A stretch of 64,000 nucleotides of DNA from CAXRDE01 sp964229355 (GCA_964229355.1 CAXRDE010000016.1:248001-312000); one strand, 5' to 3'. Positions 1 through 9,048 are shown, numbered from the stretch's first letter. A program made the numbers and translations. The notes: generated by a model not told the origin, from the sequence alone.

Positions 1-797
1 GGTTTGACTTCTTGTAGATTATCGCCAATGGTGTCAATGCTTTCTGCGTAGGCAATGGTGGCGCCACAGTACTGCATGACATAGTTCACCACGCGCTCTA
101 AAACGTGAGATAGCGGTAAGAAAGAGAGTGAGGTTTGATTATAGTTAAAGCCCATGGCCTCTGCGGCCGCCATTGCATTGGAAGCAAAGTTACTATGGGA
201 GAGCATGACCCCTTTGGGATTGCCCGTGGTGCCTGAGGTATAGACAATACTCACCATATCTGAGGGTTTCGCCAATTGTAAACGGGCGTCAAGTTCCGCG
301 CGCCTGGTTTTCATCAGGCTTTCGCCTTCTGCCAGCAGGGTTTTGTAGTCCAACAGGCGGACCCCTTGCAGCTCAATATCATGGCAATCGTCTAAGCAAA
401 TCACCCATTCCAGTTGTGGGCAGTCTTTTAACAAATGGCGAACTTTATCAAGCTGGGCCGAAGAAGACACCACAATGCCTTTGGTGCCAGAATCATTGAC
501 AATATAGGCCACTTGAGAAGCCGTCAGGGTCGGGTAAATGGGGACATTCACCATACCAGCACTGATAATGCCCATATCTACAATGGGCCATTCGGGACGG
601 TTTTCAGAGAGCAACGCCACACGATCGCCTGCATCCAGATTGCTGTTCAGTAAAAAAACGGCAACTTGCTCCACCCGCTCTTTCATCTCCTGATAGGTAA
701 TGGAGCGATAAACTCCATTTACTTTTTCTTTCAGGGCTGCCTTTGCGCTATAGCGATTGGCGGAGTCATAGAAGTGGGTGGTTAGTAAGGCGTTCAT
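1..797 (-). CDS. Long-chain acyl-CoA ligase (AMP-forming), 3' end cut by window edge
   Basis: About 265 N-terminal residues of an ANL-superfamily adenylating enzyme, which activates fatty acids to acyl-CoA with ATP and CoA. Translation from ATG 797 reads MNALLTTHFYDSANRYSAKA and stays open to base 1. The AMP-binding P-loop YTSGTTGNPKGV lies near residues 185-196, followed by the LPLSHVLERV segment typical of the long-chain FAA1/FadD15 type. The C-terminal lid domain lies outside the window, so substrate length cannot be judged. It follows hpf on the same strand after 26 bases, with a purine-rich AAAGAGAG ribosome site upstream of the start, so the two may be co-transcribed. It could supply acyl-CoA for phospholipid or olefin synthesis; that link is inference. 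Confidence 0.9.
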   Translation of the reverse strand, partial: MNALLTTHFYDSANRYSAKAALKEKVNGVYRSITYQEMKERVEQVAVFLLNSNLDAGDRVALLSENRPEWPIVDMGIISAGMVNVPIYPTLTASQVAYIVNDSGTKGIVVSSSAQLDKVRHLLKDCPQLEWVICLDDCHDIELQGVRLLDYKTLLAEGESLMKTRRAELDARLQLAKPSDMVSIVYTSGTTGNPKGVMLSHSNFASNAMAAAEAMGFNYNQTSLSFLPLSHVLERVVNYVMQYCGATIAYAESIDTIGDNLQEVK

Positions 798-823
798 GCG
801 CGGTGCTCTCTTTAGTAAGGGTG

Positions 824-1408
824 TTAGATGGTCATGACAGTGGCTTCATCCACTGACTCATCTGGAATAATCAAACCGTATTCATTATTTTTGCTGTCGA
901 GACGGTAAATAATGTTTAAGGCATTGTTCTCCTGGTTTTTGAACAACAGGAAGTTGTAGTCCAGGAGTTCCATTTGAGCGGCTGCTTCTTCAGGACTCAT
1001 GGGTTTAATGGCCAGTCGCTCATTGCGAACGGTGCGCTTAGACTCATGGGCATCCACCACTGCAGGATCAAGGGGGCCGCTGAGCGCAACAGAAGTTTTG
1101 ACTTGTTGATGACTGTTCCGCTTGCGCTCATATTTCTTCAGCTGGCGTTCAAGCTTGTCGGCGACCAAATCAATGGCGGCGTACATGTTGACGCTGGCTT
1201 CTTCGGCTCGCAAGACCAGACCGTTCACAGAAGCAGTGACAGCCACTTGCTGGTTGTTTTTGATCCGTGGATTCTTTGCAACGCTCAGTTCCACGTTCAT
1301 CTCGAGAATATGTTTGCTATATTTCTCGGATTTCCCCATTTTTTCTTCGACATATTCGCGAATTGCGTCAGTAATTTCGACGTTCTTCCCGTGAATAATA
1401 ATTTTCAT
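824..1408 (-). CDS. hpf: Long-form ribosome hibernation promoting factor
   Basis: A 194-residue protein with the N-terminal S30AE/YfiA fold (about residues 1-105, starting MKIIIHGKNVEITDAIREYV) and a C-terminal HPF dimerisation domain (about 125-190, including MSPEEAAAQMELLDYNFLLF). This two-domain long form, called LrtA in cyanobacteria, binds the 30S subunit and pairs ribosomes into inactive 100S dimers during slow growth. An AAAGGAAG ribosome site sits 7 bases before ATG 1408. An extended -10 promoter lies at 1492-1500. The acyl-CoA ligase gene follows on the same strand. Length and both domains match the long-HPF family. Confidence 0.95.
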   Translation of the reverse strand: MKIIIHGKNVEITDAIREYVEEKMGKSEKYSKHILEMNVELSVAKNPRIKNNQQVAVTASVNGLVLRAEEASVNMYAAIDLVADKLERQLKKYERKRNSHQQVKTSVALSGPLDPAVVDAHESKRTVRNERLAIKPMSPEEAAAQMELLDYNFLLFKNQENNALNIIYRLDSKNNEYGLIIPDESVDEATVMTI

Positions 1409-1491
1409 CTGTCATACTTCCTTTCTATGCGCTCAAACTGTTTCATGTAATGTGTCTTGAAGCAGCATGACAACGCTTTTTCAGCCCTTAC

Positions 1492-1500
1492 AGTATATCA
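1492..1500 (-). promoter_or_regulatory. Extended -10 promoter of hpf
   Basis: On the minus strand the bases read TGATATACT, a TGn-extended -10 element, about 80 bases before the hpf start codon. No good -35 hexamer is visible, which is normal for extended -10 promoters. Assignment is by sequence only. Confidence 0.45.
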
Positions 1501-1531
1501 TGGTTTTAAAAGACGTATTAAAAGAATTGCA

Positions 1532-2398
1532 TTAAAGCAAAGGGCGATGCTGTAAAAATCGAATTAAAAAAATCACTTCGGGCTCATGGGGACCCTGGCG
1601 CAAGTGCTCAAGGTACTTCATGGCTTCCTCCGGGTTCCCGGCACAGGCTTCAAGCCACCCCAAAAACAAAAAGGCCTTGGTGTTGTGGGGATCCAGGGTG
1701 AGGCAGGCATAAAGGGATTTAATGCATTTTTGCAGAAGGTGTGCTTCGCGAAACTGGTGATGTTGCGCCCGTTGAAAATGTCGTATGGCCCGTCTTAACC
1801 ACGACGTGGCAGAGCGCCGATAAATGCTCAGAGGTAAACCGTTGGGGAGTCGGGTGGGGGCTGTGAGCAGAAGGGGAGTACTGTTTGACGGATGGCGTGA
1901 GGCCGTACTTTCGGACTCTATTTGGATAGGAAAATGCTTTGGAAAAAGCTGCTGGGCCATTTCCATAAAAAAGGTATCCACGCGTTGGGCCTGTGCGATG
2001 AGGCAAAAAGGGTATCTCCCCGTGCTTAAATGCTGTTGTAAATCAGCGCGCTCTGCCAGCACTTTCTCATAAGCTGATACATTCTGAAGCTCCAGGGCCT
2101 CCGACTGTTTTAGCCAGTAATGCACCAGTGGCAAAATCGGATCTTCGTGAGCCGCAAGGTGTTCACGCAATATTCTGAGTCGCTGTTGCAGTACGGACCG
2201 CGAGGGCGTCTTCAAAAAAGTGCTGTAGAGGGTATAGCGTTCAAGCTGTATTTGCTGCTCAAGCCATTTTGTATGGGTTTCATGGGGGCTGCTGGCTAAC
2301 CATTGCTCAAGCTGTAAAAGACGGGGATTGCTAAAGCTGTGCGTGGGGGTGGCGCGGGTTTTTTGAAACTGAATGGTATCGGGAGAAAATTCGCTCAT
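1532..2398 (-). CDS. Hypothetical protein with C-terminal TPR-like segment
   Basis: A 288-residue soluble protein with no signal peptide or membrane segment. I recognise only the C-terminal 60 residues, which fit a TPR-type helical pair (SLYACLTLDPHNTKAFLFLG then EACAGNPEEAMKYLEHLRQG). The N-terminal part is rich in Gln, Leu and His and predicted helical. Its ATG overlaps the stop of the upstream acyltransferase gene by four bases (ATGA), so the two are probably translationally coupled. A partner or regulator of lipid acylation is possible but is only context inference. Confidence 0.75.
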   Translation of the reverse strand: MSEFSPDTIQFQKTRATPTHSFSNPRLLQLEQWLASSPHETHTKWLEQQIQLERYTLYSTFLKTPSRSVLQQRLRILREHLAAHEDPILPLVHYWLKQSEALELQNVSAYEKVLAERADLQQHLSTGRYPFCLIAQAQRVDTFFMEMAQQLFPKHFPIQIESESTASRHPSNSTPLLLTAPTRLPNGLPLSIYRRSATSWLRRAIRHFQRAQHHQFREAHLLQKCIKSLYACLTLDPHNTKAFLFLGWLEACAGNPEEAMKYLEHLRQGPHEPEVIFLIRFLQHRPLL

Positions 2399-3180
2399 AG
2401 ACTCTCATTTTGTGTCAGGCGACTGAGCCAGTGCAAGGGGTTACGTTGGGTGTTTTTGCGCAAGCGCCGTTGTACAATTTCATACACATCATGGGCCAAT
2501 TCGGCGCAGCGTTCGGGTTGGTGAATAATTGCCGGGTCATACTGGGCAAAGTCCAGGGGTTCTAAAAACTGGATTTTCCAGCGTGAAGGCAACGGTGTAA
2601 GGGTTAAGGGCAAAGGCATCACGCTACCCAAAATGGGTTTTAAAGCATCAATGGTGGCCGCGACGGGCACCGCCTCTTCGCCGCCTACAATAGCTACCGG
2701 CACGACTTTCGCTTTCCGTTGAATGGCCAGGCGCACGAAGCCGTTTTTCCACTGTTGCATTTGGTAGGCTTTCCAAAAGGGCTTGCTGTTGCCGTTGGCA
2801 CCCTCGGGGAAGATGATGATCGGGTTGAGCTCAGGGGGTAAGGGCTCTTGTCCGTAATGGAGCCAGTCCGCCGGGATTAAACCAAGATCCTTGAGTAAAA
2901 AATAGCTGACAGGAAAGCGAATTAACATGTCGTGCACAATCAGGTACGGCAGCATTTCAGGACCTGCCGTATCATGAATCGCAAGCAAGAGAAAGAGAGC
3001 ATCTAAAGGGACCCAGCCAGAGTGGTTTGCCACAAAAAGCACTTCGCCTTCGGCTGGAATATGGTGTGCTCCCCGCACCTGAAAACCGAAGTAGTTCATA
3101 TTGATCAGTTGACGTAGGGGTTTGAGAAAGCGTTTTTTGATTTGCTTAATATCTCGGGATGGAAGCTTTTTTTCAAACAT
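2395..3180 (-). CDS. PlsC-like phospholipid/glycerol acyltransferase
   Basis: A 261-residue member of the lysophospholipid acyltransferase superfamily, which transfers fatty acyl groups to glycerol-type acceptors at the membrane. Motif I is NHSGWVPLD, the HX6D version seen in MGAT-like members rather than the classical HX4D. Motif III is FPEGANGNSKPF and the motif IV-like segment is VVPVAIVGGEEAVP. There is no clear membrane span, so it is probably peripheral. It is first in a two-gene operon with the overlapping hypothetical gene downstream. The exact acceptor cannot be read from sequence; 1-acylglycerol-3-phosphate or a neutral acylglycerol are both possible. Confidence 0.85.
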   Translation of the reverse strand: MFEKKLPSRDIKQIKKRFLKPLRQLINMNYFGFQVRGAHHIPAEGEVLFVANHSGWVPLDALFLLLAIHDTAGPEMLPYLIVHDMLIRFPVSYFLLKDLGLIPADWLHYGQEPLPPELNPIIIFPEGANGNSKPFWKAYQMQQWKNGFVRLAIQRKAKVVPVAIVGGEEAVPVAATIDALKPILGSVMPLPLTLTPLPSRWKIQFLEPLDFAQYDPAIIHQPERCAELAHDVYEIVQRRLRKNTQRNPLHWLSRLTQNESL

Positions 3181-3351
3181 GGTGATTACCCTTAACGCTT
3201 GCTTTGCTGTGTTTTCATCTTAATGCAAACCTATGGCTTTGGCGAGGGCGCGTGGGTTTTCTTTTATAGGAAATTAACCCTTGCTCGTTTATACTTTTTT
3301 AAGCAGTAGACAATTGACGCTGAAGATCCAGCGCACAGAAGGTAGAAGAAA

Positions 3352-4776
3352 ATGTTGAATGTGATCAATTGGCAAGCCTTTAAAACGCGACCCAAACGTT
3401 TTTTAGTGCTGGATCTTACCATGTTGACCCTGGCCGTGATTCACCTGGTGCTCTTGCTTTTTGATACCACTTATCTGCATTTGCGGGGGACGTATGCCAG
3501 GGTATTGCCGCAGGTGGTGAGTCTCTATGATCCCATGAAGGGTATTGAGCCCCATCGTTTTACCCAGGATTATGCCCTTGCCGCAGAACGTTATTTTTTA
3601 GCGTGCCCTCAGGGGAGTCAACGCCAGCGCGACAATATGCAGCGACTTTCTCAACAGATGATTGAAGAAAACCCTTTTGAACGGGCCAAACTTTCGGGGC
3701 TTTTAGAACAAATTAAAGAACGCGTACGGGACCACACCGCCATTAACAATAGCTCACGGCAGGCGTTTAATTTCTACTGGAAATACGCCTGCAACCCTGG
3801 AGAACAGGCCTTTTATGAAAAAGAAATCGCTCCTTTGCTGGAGCTCAACTACTGGCGCCGAACGGCGACCAATGGCAAACCTGTCGATTATTTTTTCTAC
3901 GTGGATTTATTCTTCGTCAGTATTTATCTTTTGGAGTTTATGCTGAGCTGGTTCTTTGCCATCCGCCGTTTTGGCAAAGAACAAAAGGTACTTTACCCGC
4001 TATACCATTGGTATGACATTGTCAGTTGTATTCCTCTACAACAGTTTCGTCTGCTTCGACTTTTACGCATTGGGGTTATTTTATATCGCCTGGTAAGAAG
4101 TGACTATATTCGTTTGCGAAACTCAGGTGTTTACCGGGCCTTAATGCGTTATCAGCGCATTGTGATGGAGGAGATTTCTGATCAGGTGGCGCTGAATATT
4201 TTGAATAATATTCAGGCCAAAACGAAGCTGGGCACCAACCGAGATCTGTTGGAAGAAACCCTGACCAGTCATCGCACCGAAATTCGAGACGTTATTGTCA
4301 GTAATTTGCAAACGCTGGAGCTACCCACCTTACAAACGCGCCAACCTGAGCTGGTGGTGGAGATTGCTCAGGTGATGATGGAAAGTATTGCGGCGACGGA
4401 TGATTATCAAAATCTGGTGCGCTTACCGCTGGTACGGCCGGTGGTCGAGCAATTGATTAACGAACACAAAATTGCGGTGTTAACGGAACAAGCGCTAGAT
4501 GCTTTTCTCGACAATTGGCAGACACGGCTACAAAGTGAAAAGGTTCAATCCCTGCTGCGTGACCTGATTGATGATGTGCTGGACCAGGCGATCCGCCTGT
4601 CGCTCAATGAACGCATTCAGGATCTGATGGAGGATATCAACCTGCAAATTTTAGAAGAGCTTAAAGAAAGCAGTACGGCTAAAATCTGGCGTGCTGAACA
4701 ACAAGAGCTGATCGTAGAGCGGGTGGCGCGACGGGAAGCGATTCAGGCGCAAAAAAGAAACCCGAAAAAACCTTAG
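3352..4776 (+). CDS. Membrane protein with voltage-sensor-like segment, no pore seen
   Basis: A 474-residue protein with a hydrophobic segment near residues 18-40, a hydrophilic stretch, then a hydrophobic pair near 182-208 (FFYVDLFFVSIYLLEF) and 215-250. The latter holds an arginine ladder, FRLLRLLRIGVILYRLVR, with basic residues about every third position, like S4 of voltage-gated channels. HWYDIVSCIP just before it resembles the S3 region. I see no P-loop selectivity filter or S5/S6 pair. Residues 260-474 are long charged helices and probably cytosolic. GAAGG lies upstream of ATG 3352. A voltage-sensor-only membrane protein is my best description; function unknown. The 3' end overlaps the convergent gene by four bases. 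Confidence 0.75.
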   Translation: MLNVINWQAFKTRPKRFLVLDLTMLTLAVIHLVLLLFDTTYLHLRGTYARVLPQVVSLYDPMKGIEPHRFTQDYALAAERYFLACPQGSQRQRDNMQRLSQQMIEENPFERAKLSGLLEQIKERVRDHTAINNSSRQAFNFYWKYACNPGEQAFYEKEIAPLLELNYWRRTATNGKPVDYFFYVDLFFVSIYLLEFMLSWFFAIRRFGKEQKVLYPLYHWYDIVSCIPLQQFRLLRLLRIGVILYRLVRSDYIRLRNSGVYRALMRYQRIVMEEISDQVALNILNNIQAKTKLGTNRDLLEETLTSHRTEIRDVIVSNLQTLELPTLQTRQPELVVEIAQVMMESIAATDDYQNLVRLPLVRPVVEQLINEHKIAVLTEQALDAFLDNWQTRLQSEKVQSLLRDLIDDVLDQAIRLSLNERIQDLMEDINLQILEELKESSTAKIWRAEQQELIVERVARREAIQAQKRNPKKP

Positions 4777-5573
4777 TGTTCCGCCAGAAACCGTGCTAAA
4801 GCCGCGTCATATCCCGGATCTTTAACCTGCTGAAGTACAGGGAGCTTATTTACGGGATTGTTCTGGGCTAAAAAGCCGGCCTTGCGCTGGGCTGCTTGTT
4901 GAAAGTTTTTTTGCCAGGCCTGGGGCAGGGTAAGGTAAATGCCAATTTCGGTCAACTGGCCGCGCGCGGCCTCGCAGCCGTGGCTGAGTCCTATGCGTAC
5001 GGCCACCTGATTTCCTTTTGTATGATGAAAATAAAATGCTGAAAGACTGTCTTGCTCAAAGGTATATGCGCACTCGCCCGTTCCTTTGTCCACAAGATAA
5101 TCCATCAAGTGTTGGCTAGAACGGAAGCGGGGAGGCTTCACGGGCAGGTATTTTTTGACGATGGGGTCTGCCAAAAGTGCTTTTAAGACCTGAGAATCTG
5201 GAAAGATTTGGGTCAGCTTAAGGGGAGACTGGCTCACCAAATTGAGGGTTTTAATCTGGCTATAGGCACCGGGGTGAGCTGTGGCAATGCAATTCCAGTT
5301 GTCGGACTGTTCGAAGGAAATCAGGGTTCCCACCCAGGATTTTAGCTGTACCTGACGTTCGGCTTCGCAAAACATTTCCTCGTCTCCCATGCTGTACAGC
5401 AAAGGAAGCAAATTTTTTTTAACGGGTTGTATTTGTTGAAATTGATCGCCACTGACTTTAATGTGGTAATCGCCCGCGGCACCTTGCCAATGGGGGGTTG
5501 CCTGAACGGGGAGTGAGGCCTGTAGGCCAAAGAGCAGACTGCCGAGGAGGACAAAAATGGAAGGAGCTTGCAT
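4773..5573 (-). CDS. Secreted hypothetical protein
   Basis: A 266-residue protein with a Sec signal peptide, MQAPSIFVLLGSLLFGLQAS, and probable cleavage after VQA near residue 25. The mature part has at least three cysteines (in EMFCEAERQ, NWNCIA and GTGECAYTF, plus SHGCEA), consistent with disulfides in the periplasm. I do not recognise a family. Its stop overlaps that of the convergent membrane-protein gene by four bases, so the two mRNAs would have complementary 3' ends. Confidence 0.75.
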   Translation of the reverse strand: MQAPSIFVLLGSLLFGLQASLPVQATPHWQGAAGDYHIKVSGDQFQQIQPVKKNLLPLLYSMGDEEMFCEAERQVQLKSWVGTLISFEQSDNWNCIATAHPGAYSQIKTLNLVSQSPLKLTQIFPDSQVLKALLADPIVKKYLPVKPPRFRSSQHLMDYLVDKGTGECAYTFEQDSLSAFYFHHTKGNQVAVRIGLSHGCEAARGQLTEIGIYLTLPQAWQKNFQQAAQRKAGFLAQNNPVNKLPVLQQVKDPGYDAALARFLAEH

Positions 5574-5646
5574 GAGCTAAAAACTTTCTTTGCGCTTAAT
5601 TATTTCTTGATTTCTAACATTTTATCTTAAAAAGCATAACAGTCTA

Positions 5647-5675
5647 TTGTATTTTGTTTAGGGATCGATTATGCT
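5647..5675 (+). promoter_or_regulatory. Sigma-70-type promoter of the RRM gene
   Basis: TTGTAT and TATGCT are separated by 17 bases. Initiation near 5682 would give a 5' leader of about 150 bases. Long leaders are typical of cold-regulated RNA-binding-protein mRNAs. No start-site data. Confidence 0.5.
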
Positions 5676-5829
5676 TAAGGTCCGGTTAGTATTTCTGCAA
5701 GGCTTTTCGTGACCCGGCCCGTGTTCCGTGACTTACATTTTTGTTTGTTCTCAGCTCCAGCCCCCTTCATGTTTCCTCGCTTAGACACTCCCTGAGTTTT
5801 AAACAAATTGTAATAAGGAATTTTTTCTA

Positions 5830-6090
5830 ATGAATATTTATGTAGGCAACCTGTCTTTCCAAACCACCGAGCAAGATTTAGGCGATCACTTTGCCCAATA
5901 CGGCGAAGTCACCAGCGCTCGCGTCATCACCGATCGTGACACCGGTCGTTCACGTGGTTTTGGTTTTATCGAAATGGCTTCTCATGAAGCTGGCGAAGAA
6001 GCCATCAAAAACCTGAACGGTCAAGAATTCATGGATCGTAACCTGACCGTCAACGAAGCGCGTCCTCGTGAAGCGCGTCCCCGCTACTAA
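5830..6090 (+). CDS. Single-RRM RNA-binding protein (cyanobacterial Rbp type)
   Basis: An 86-residue protein that is one RNA-recognition motif plus a short Arg/Pro tail. RNP2 is IYVGNLSF at residues 3-10 and RNP1 is RGFGFIEM near residues 42-49; the aromatic residues of both contact single-stranded RNA. Small one-RRM proteins of this form occur in cyanobacteria and several other phyla and often respond to cold. AAGGAA precedes ATG 5830. The gene has its own promoter and a strong terminator and so is monocistronic. Confidence 0.95.
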   Translation: MNIYVGNLSFQTTEQDLGDHFAQYGEVTSARVITDRDTGRSRGFGFIEMASHEAGEEAIKNLNGQEFMDRNLTVNEARPREARPRY

Positions 6091-6110
6091 GCAACCCTAA
6101 AAGATATTTA

Positions 6111-6141
6111 AAAAAAGCCTCTCCACGGAGAGGCTTTTTTC
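6111..6141 (+). terminator. Intrinsic terminator after the RRM gene
   Basis: A perfect 7-bp GC-rich stem (GCCTCTC/GAGAGGC) with a four-base loop, flanked by six A on the left and six T on the right, begins about 20 bases after the stop codon. The A and T tracts would let it work on both strands. Confidence 0.9.
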
Positions 6142-6193
6142 TTGGTTGGTTTTATAATACAATACCCCTTAATATATAGGAGATAAGATATCA

Positions 6194-6799
6194 ATGACAG
6201 ATTTTTTTGAAACAAAAGCCCAGGATTGGGATCAACAACAGACTCAACGCTTGCTTTCTCAGGCTGTAGGTCAGGCAGTGGCTTCGCTTTGGGCTCCGCC
6301 TTCGCAAAAGCCGGTGATTTTAGATTTTGGAGCAGGTACCGGCTTATTGACTGAGAAAGTGGTGACGTTGGCTGAACATGTGGTGGCACTTGATACTTCA
6401 CCGGCCATGTTAGCGCAATTGCGGCAAAAAGCAGACCTCAGTCATAAAGTGTCTGTGTATTGCCAGGATATTTTGCAACAGCCTTTGGTTGAAAGCTTTG
6501 ATGCGATTGTCAGTGCCATGGCGCTTCACCACGTGGCGGACACAGGAGCTCTGCTCAAAGCATTTGCAGCACAGCTATCGCCTGGAGGGCAAATTTTGTT
6601 GGCTGACTTAGATGCTGAGGTTGGTGACTTTCATCCACCTGAAGCCGAAGGCGTTTACCACCATGGTTTTGAGCGTGCCCAATTACAGCGCCACATTGAG
6701 GAGGCGGGCTTTGAGCGGGTACAATGGGTGACTGCCCATACGATCCACAAAGCAGGTAAAGCTTACCCGATCTTTGTGGTCAGCGCGTTTAAGAGATGA
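6194..6799 (+). CDS. Class I SAM-dependent methyltransferase
   Basis: A 201-residue Rossmann-fold methyltransferase of the UbiE/Methyltransf_11 type. Motif I is ILDFGAGTGLLTEKV near residues 43-57, the acidic end of beta 2 is VVALDTS, and the post-motif DAIVSAMALHHV precedes LSPGGQILLADLD. The substrate cannot be told. AGGAGAT lies 10 bases before ATG 6194. The 3' end overlaps the convergent cobalamin-binding-like gene by 11 bases. Confidence 0.9.
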   Translation: MTDFFETKAQDWDQQQTQRLLSQAVGQAVASLWAPPSQKPVILDFGAGTGLLTEKVVTLAEHVVALDTSPAMLAQLRQKADLSHKVSVYCQDILQQPLVESFDAIVSAMALHHVADTGALLKAFAAQLSPGGQILLADLDAEVGDFHPPEAEGVYHHGFERAQLQRHIEEAGFERVQWVTAHTIHKAGKAYPIFVVSAFKR

Positions 6800-7559
6800 A
6801 TCGACTCCAGCCCGTGCCCTCATGGCCAAAGTCAAAGACTTCGGGGTGAATAATTTCGCCCAGAATTTCTAAGGTTTCGACCAGACGGGGGCCGGGCCTG
6901 CCCAGGTAATGGTGGCTATCCACCAGATAAACCTGTTGCTTTTGGACGGCGGGCAATTGCTGCCAGCCGCTTTGCTGGGTCAGCGATGGCATGGCTTTTT
7001 CGATATCAGGCAGGCTCAACCCCTGGGGACTGATGATTAAAATGTGCGGCTGGGCTTCGACCAGTTGCTCCATAGTAATGACTTCCGAAGCTTCGCCCAT
7101 CAGTCCCATTAAATTATCTCCACTGGCCATCTCAATCAGTTCAGGCACCCATCGGCCCGCAGCCTGAAGGGGAGAAATACCGTCCAGGCAGATAATACCG
7201 GGCGGGGCGTCAAGGGCACCTGCGGCGACGGTGGCCTGTCGCTGTTGGAGCTTAAACACCAGATGATGCCCTCGCTCTTCATCACCCAGCAGACGGGCAA
7301 TATCGCGGATGTGATTCCAGACATCTCCCATGTCTTCAGCGGCAAAGGTTTTGACCTGGGTGTGGCTGTTTTCAGGCGAAGCCCCTGTCAAGGCATCGGT
7401 CAATACAAAGTCCACTTCCTGGGCGGGATCGTAAAGAGGAAGTGATGTTAGCTCTGGCGGAAAATCACAGTGTTCTCCCCGCGCTACCAGGTGATCAGTG
7501 TAGCCCAGGGCGACAACGATTTCTGCCAGGGCGGGGGAGAGGGCGACAAGACTAGGCAT
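6789..7559 (-). CDS. BtuF-like cobalamin/iron-chelate-binding protein without signal peptide
   Basis: A 256-residue protein of the periplasmic-binding-protein family PF01497 (starts MPSLVALSPALAEIVVALGY; later RVVE-type helix and GRPGPRLVETLEILGEIIHP). Vitamin B12-binding BtuF proteins have this layout, but no signal peptide is present at the N-terminus, so this copy is cytosolic or non-classically exported. Such signal-less relatives are common and have no settled role. It overlaps the upstream amidohydrolase gene by eight bases and is probably coupled to it. No permease or ATPase lies nearby. Confidence 0.8.
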   Translation of the reverse strand: MPSLVALSPALAEIVVALGYTDHLVARGEHCDFPPELTSLPLYDPAQEVDFVLTDALTGASPENSHTQVKTFAAEDMGDVWNHIRDIARLLGDEERGHHLVFKLQQRQATVAAGALDAPPGIICLDGISPLQAAGRWVPELIEMASGDNLMGLMGEASEVITMEQLVEAQPHILIISPQGLSLPDIEKAMPSLTQQSGWQQLPAVQKQQVYLVDSHHYLGRPGPRLVETLEILGEIIHPEVFDFGHEGTGWSRFIS

Positions 7560-8931
7560 GGTTTAACTCCTTGGCACGAGCGAGCAGATCTTGCTGTACT
7601 TGTCGGACCCGTGCGGGTTGCAGCGCTGCCTCAGGAATACGCAGCGCTTTGCCGTTTTCAGCCACTTTTTCGCCGTCTACAAGTGTCCAGCGTACATGGT
7701 CAGGTCCACTGGCGTACACAATGGCTGAGGTCAGGGCCTGGGCGTCTACGGTGTCTGCATGGGGGGCTAAATTGCACACCTGATTCAGATCCAAAGCCAC
7801 AATGTCGGCGGCTTTGCCCACTTCCAGTGAGCCAATGGTGTCAAACCATCCCAGAGCTTTGGCCCCATTGCGGGTGGCCATGTCTAAGACTTCCTGAGCG
7901 GGTAGCGTGCGCGGACCGCAGCGGGGTTTATGAATGAGTCCGGCTAAACGCATTTCTTGAAAAGCGTTGAGGGTATTGTTGCAGGGCGCGCCATCTGCTG
8001 CCAACGCCACGTTGATACCCTGAGCCAACATTTCGGGTACTTTTGCAAAGCCTGATGCCAACTTCATATTGGAGCTGGGGCAGTGCACCACATGGGTGCC
8101 CGTTTCTTGAATGTACTGGGTTTCGGTTTCGTTCAGCCAAATGCAGTGGGCCAGCACCAGACGCTCGGACATTAAGCCAATATCATGAAGGTAAGCGGCA
8201 TTTTCCTGACCCACCAATGCCCGCACCAATTCCACCTCTTTTTGGTTCTCGCTGCTGTGGGTATGAATCACTGTGCCACTTTCGGCGGCAAGGTCGCGCA
8301 CCTGTTTTAAAAGGGGCTCGGTACAAGACACCACAAAACGGGGTGCAAAAGACACCCGAATACGGTCACTTTCAGTGCCATGCCAGCGCTCGAGAAGTTC
8401 TCTGGCTTCGCTCAGGGCGCTTTCGGTGTCTTCCATGAGATAGGGGGGGCAGGTTTCGGGGTGATCCATTAAACACTTGCCCACGTTGGCGCGAATCCCA
8501 CTGTCCTTGACGGCCTGGAACACTGCATCGGTGTGGCGCACACTGGCCATATCTAAGAGGGTAGTTGTGCCAGAGCATAACAGCTCGTGAATGCCCAATT
8601 GCGCACTCAAATACATGCTTTCGGCATTGTGGGCTGCTTCATAGGGCCAAATGCGCTGGGATAGCCAGTCTAATAATTCCAGATCGTCGGCCATGTTGCG
8701 AAATAGGGTTTGACACAGATGAATATGGGGCTGAATAAAGCCGGGAAGTAAGGTCAGGCCTGTGGCATCTAAAACACTGACTTCAGCGGGCACGGGGGTG
8801 TCCCAGGGGTGTAACGCATAAATCTTGCCCTGGCGCACTTCAATGTGGGCTTGCAGCGCGTCACGGTTTTCGTTTTGGGTGAGCACTGTTCCATGAACAA
8901 TCCATAAGGGGGACATGTGGTTTTCTTGCAT
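7552..8931 (-). CDS. Amidohydrolase of the MtaD/TrzA (adenosine/guanine deaminase-like) group
   Basis: A 459-residue metal-dependent hydrolase. Metal ligands are visible as PHIHLCQ (HxH), THSSENQ, LAHCIWLNE and the terminal Asp of AADGAPCN. The N-terminal beta domain (IVHGTVLTQNE) and C-terminal VDGEKVAENGK strand form the usual flanking sandwich. Closest known groups deaminate S-adenosylhomocysteine, 5'-deoxyadenosine or methylthioadenosine, or hydrolyse triazines; specificity is not readable. The start could also be the internal ATG giving MSPLW five codons later; neither has a strong ribosome site. It leads a two-gene unit with the BtuF-like gene. Confidence 0.88.
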   Translation of the reverse strand: MQENHMSPLWIVHGTVLTQNENRDALQAHIEVRQGKIYALHPWDTPVPAEVSVLDATGLTLLPGFIQPHIHLCQTLFRNMADDLELLDWLSQRIWPYEAAHNAESMYLSAQLGIHELLCSGTTTLLDMASVRHTDAVFQAVKDSGIRANVGKCLMDHPETCPPYLMEDTESALSEARELLERWHGTESDRIRVSFAPRFVVSCTEPLLKQVRDLAAESGTVIHTHSSENQKEVELVRALVGQENAAYLHDIGLMSERLVLAHCIWLNETETQYIQETGTHVVHCPSSNMKLASGFAKVPEMLAQGINVALAADGAPCNNTLNAFQEMRLAGLIHKPRCGPRTLPAQEVLDMATRNGAKALGWFDTIGSLEVGKAADIVALDLNQVCNLAPHADTVDAQALTSAIVYASGPDHVRWTLVDGEKVAENGKALRIPEAALQPARVRQVQQDLLARAKELNHA

Positions 8932-9019
8932 TCAATATTGACTCGTTTATGTTCTTTGCAGGGCAAAAGGCCCGATCCGCTATTTTAACATATGTGATTT
9001 GTAATGCGGGTTACTTCTT

Positions 9020-9048
9020 TTGTCGCAAAAGCTGTGCTAGTCTAAAAT
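9020..9048 (+). promoter_or_regulatory. Promoter of the ftsB/porin operon
   Basis: TTGTCG and TAAAAT with exactly 17 bases between them, in the divergent intergenic region, about 28 bases upstream of the FtsB-like start codon. Confidence 0.55.

Noticed and set aside
974..1450. 158-codon open frame antisense to hpf
   Set aside because: hpf is unmistakable on the other strand; the antisense product shows no domain.
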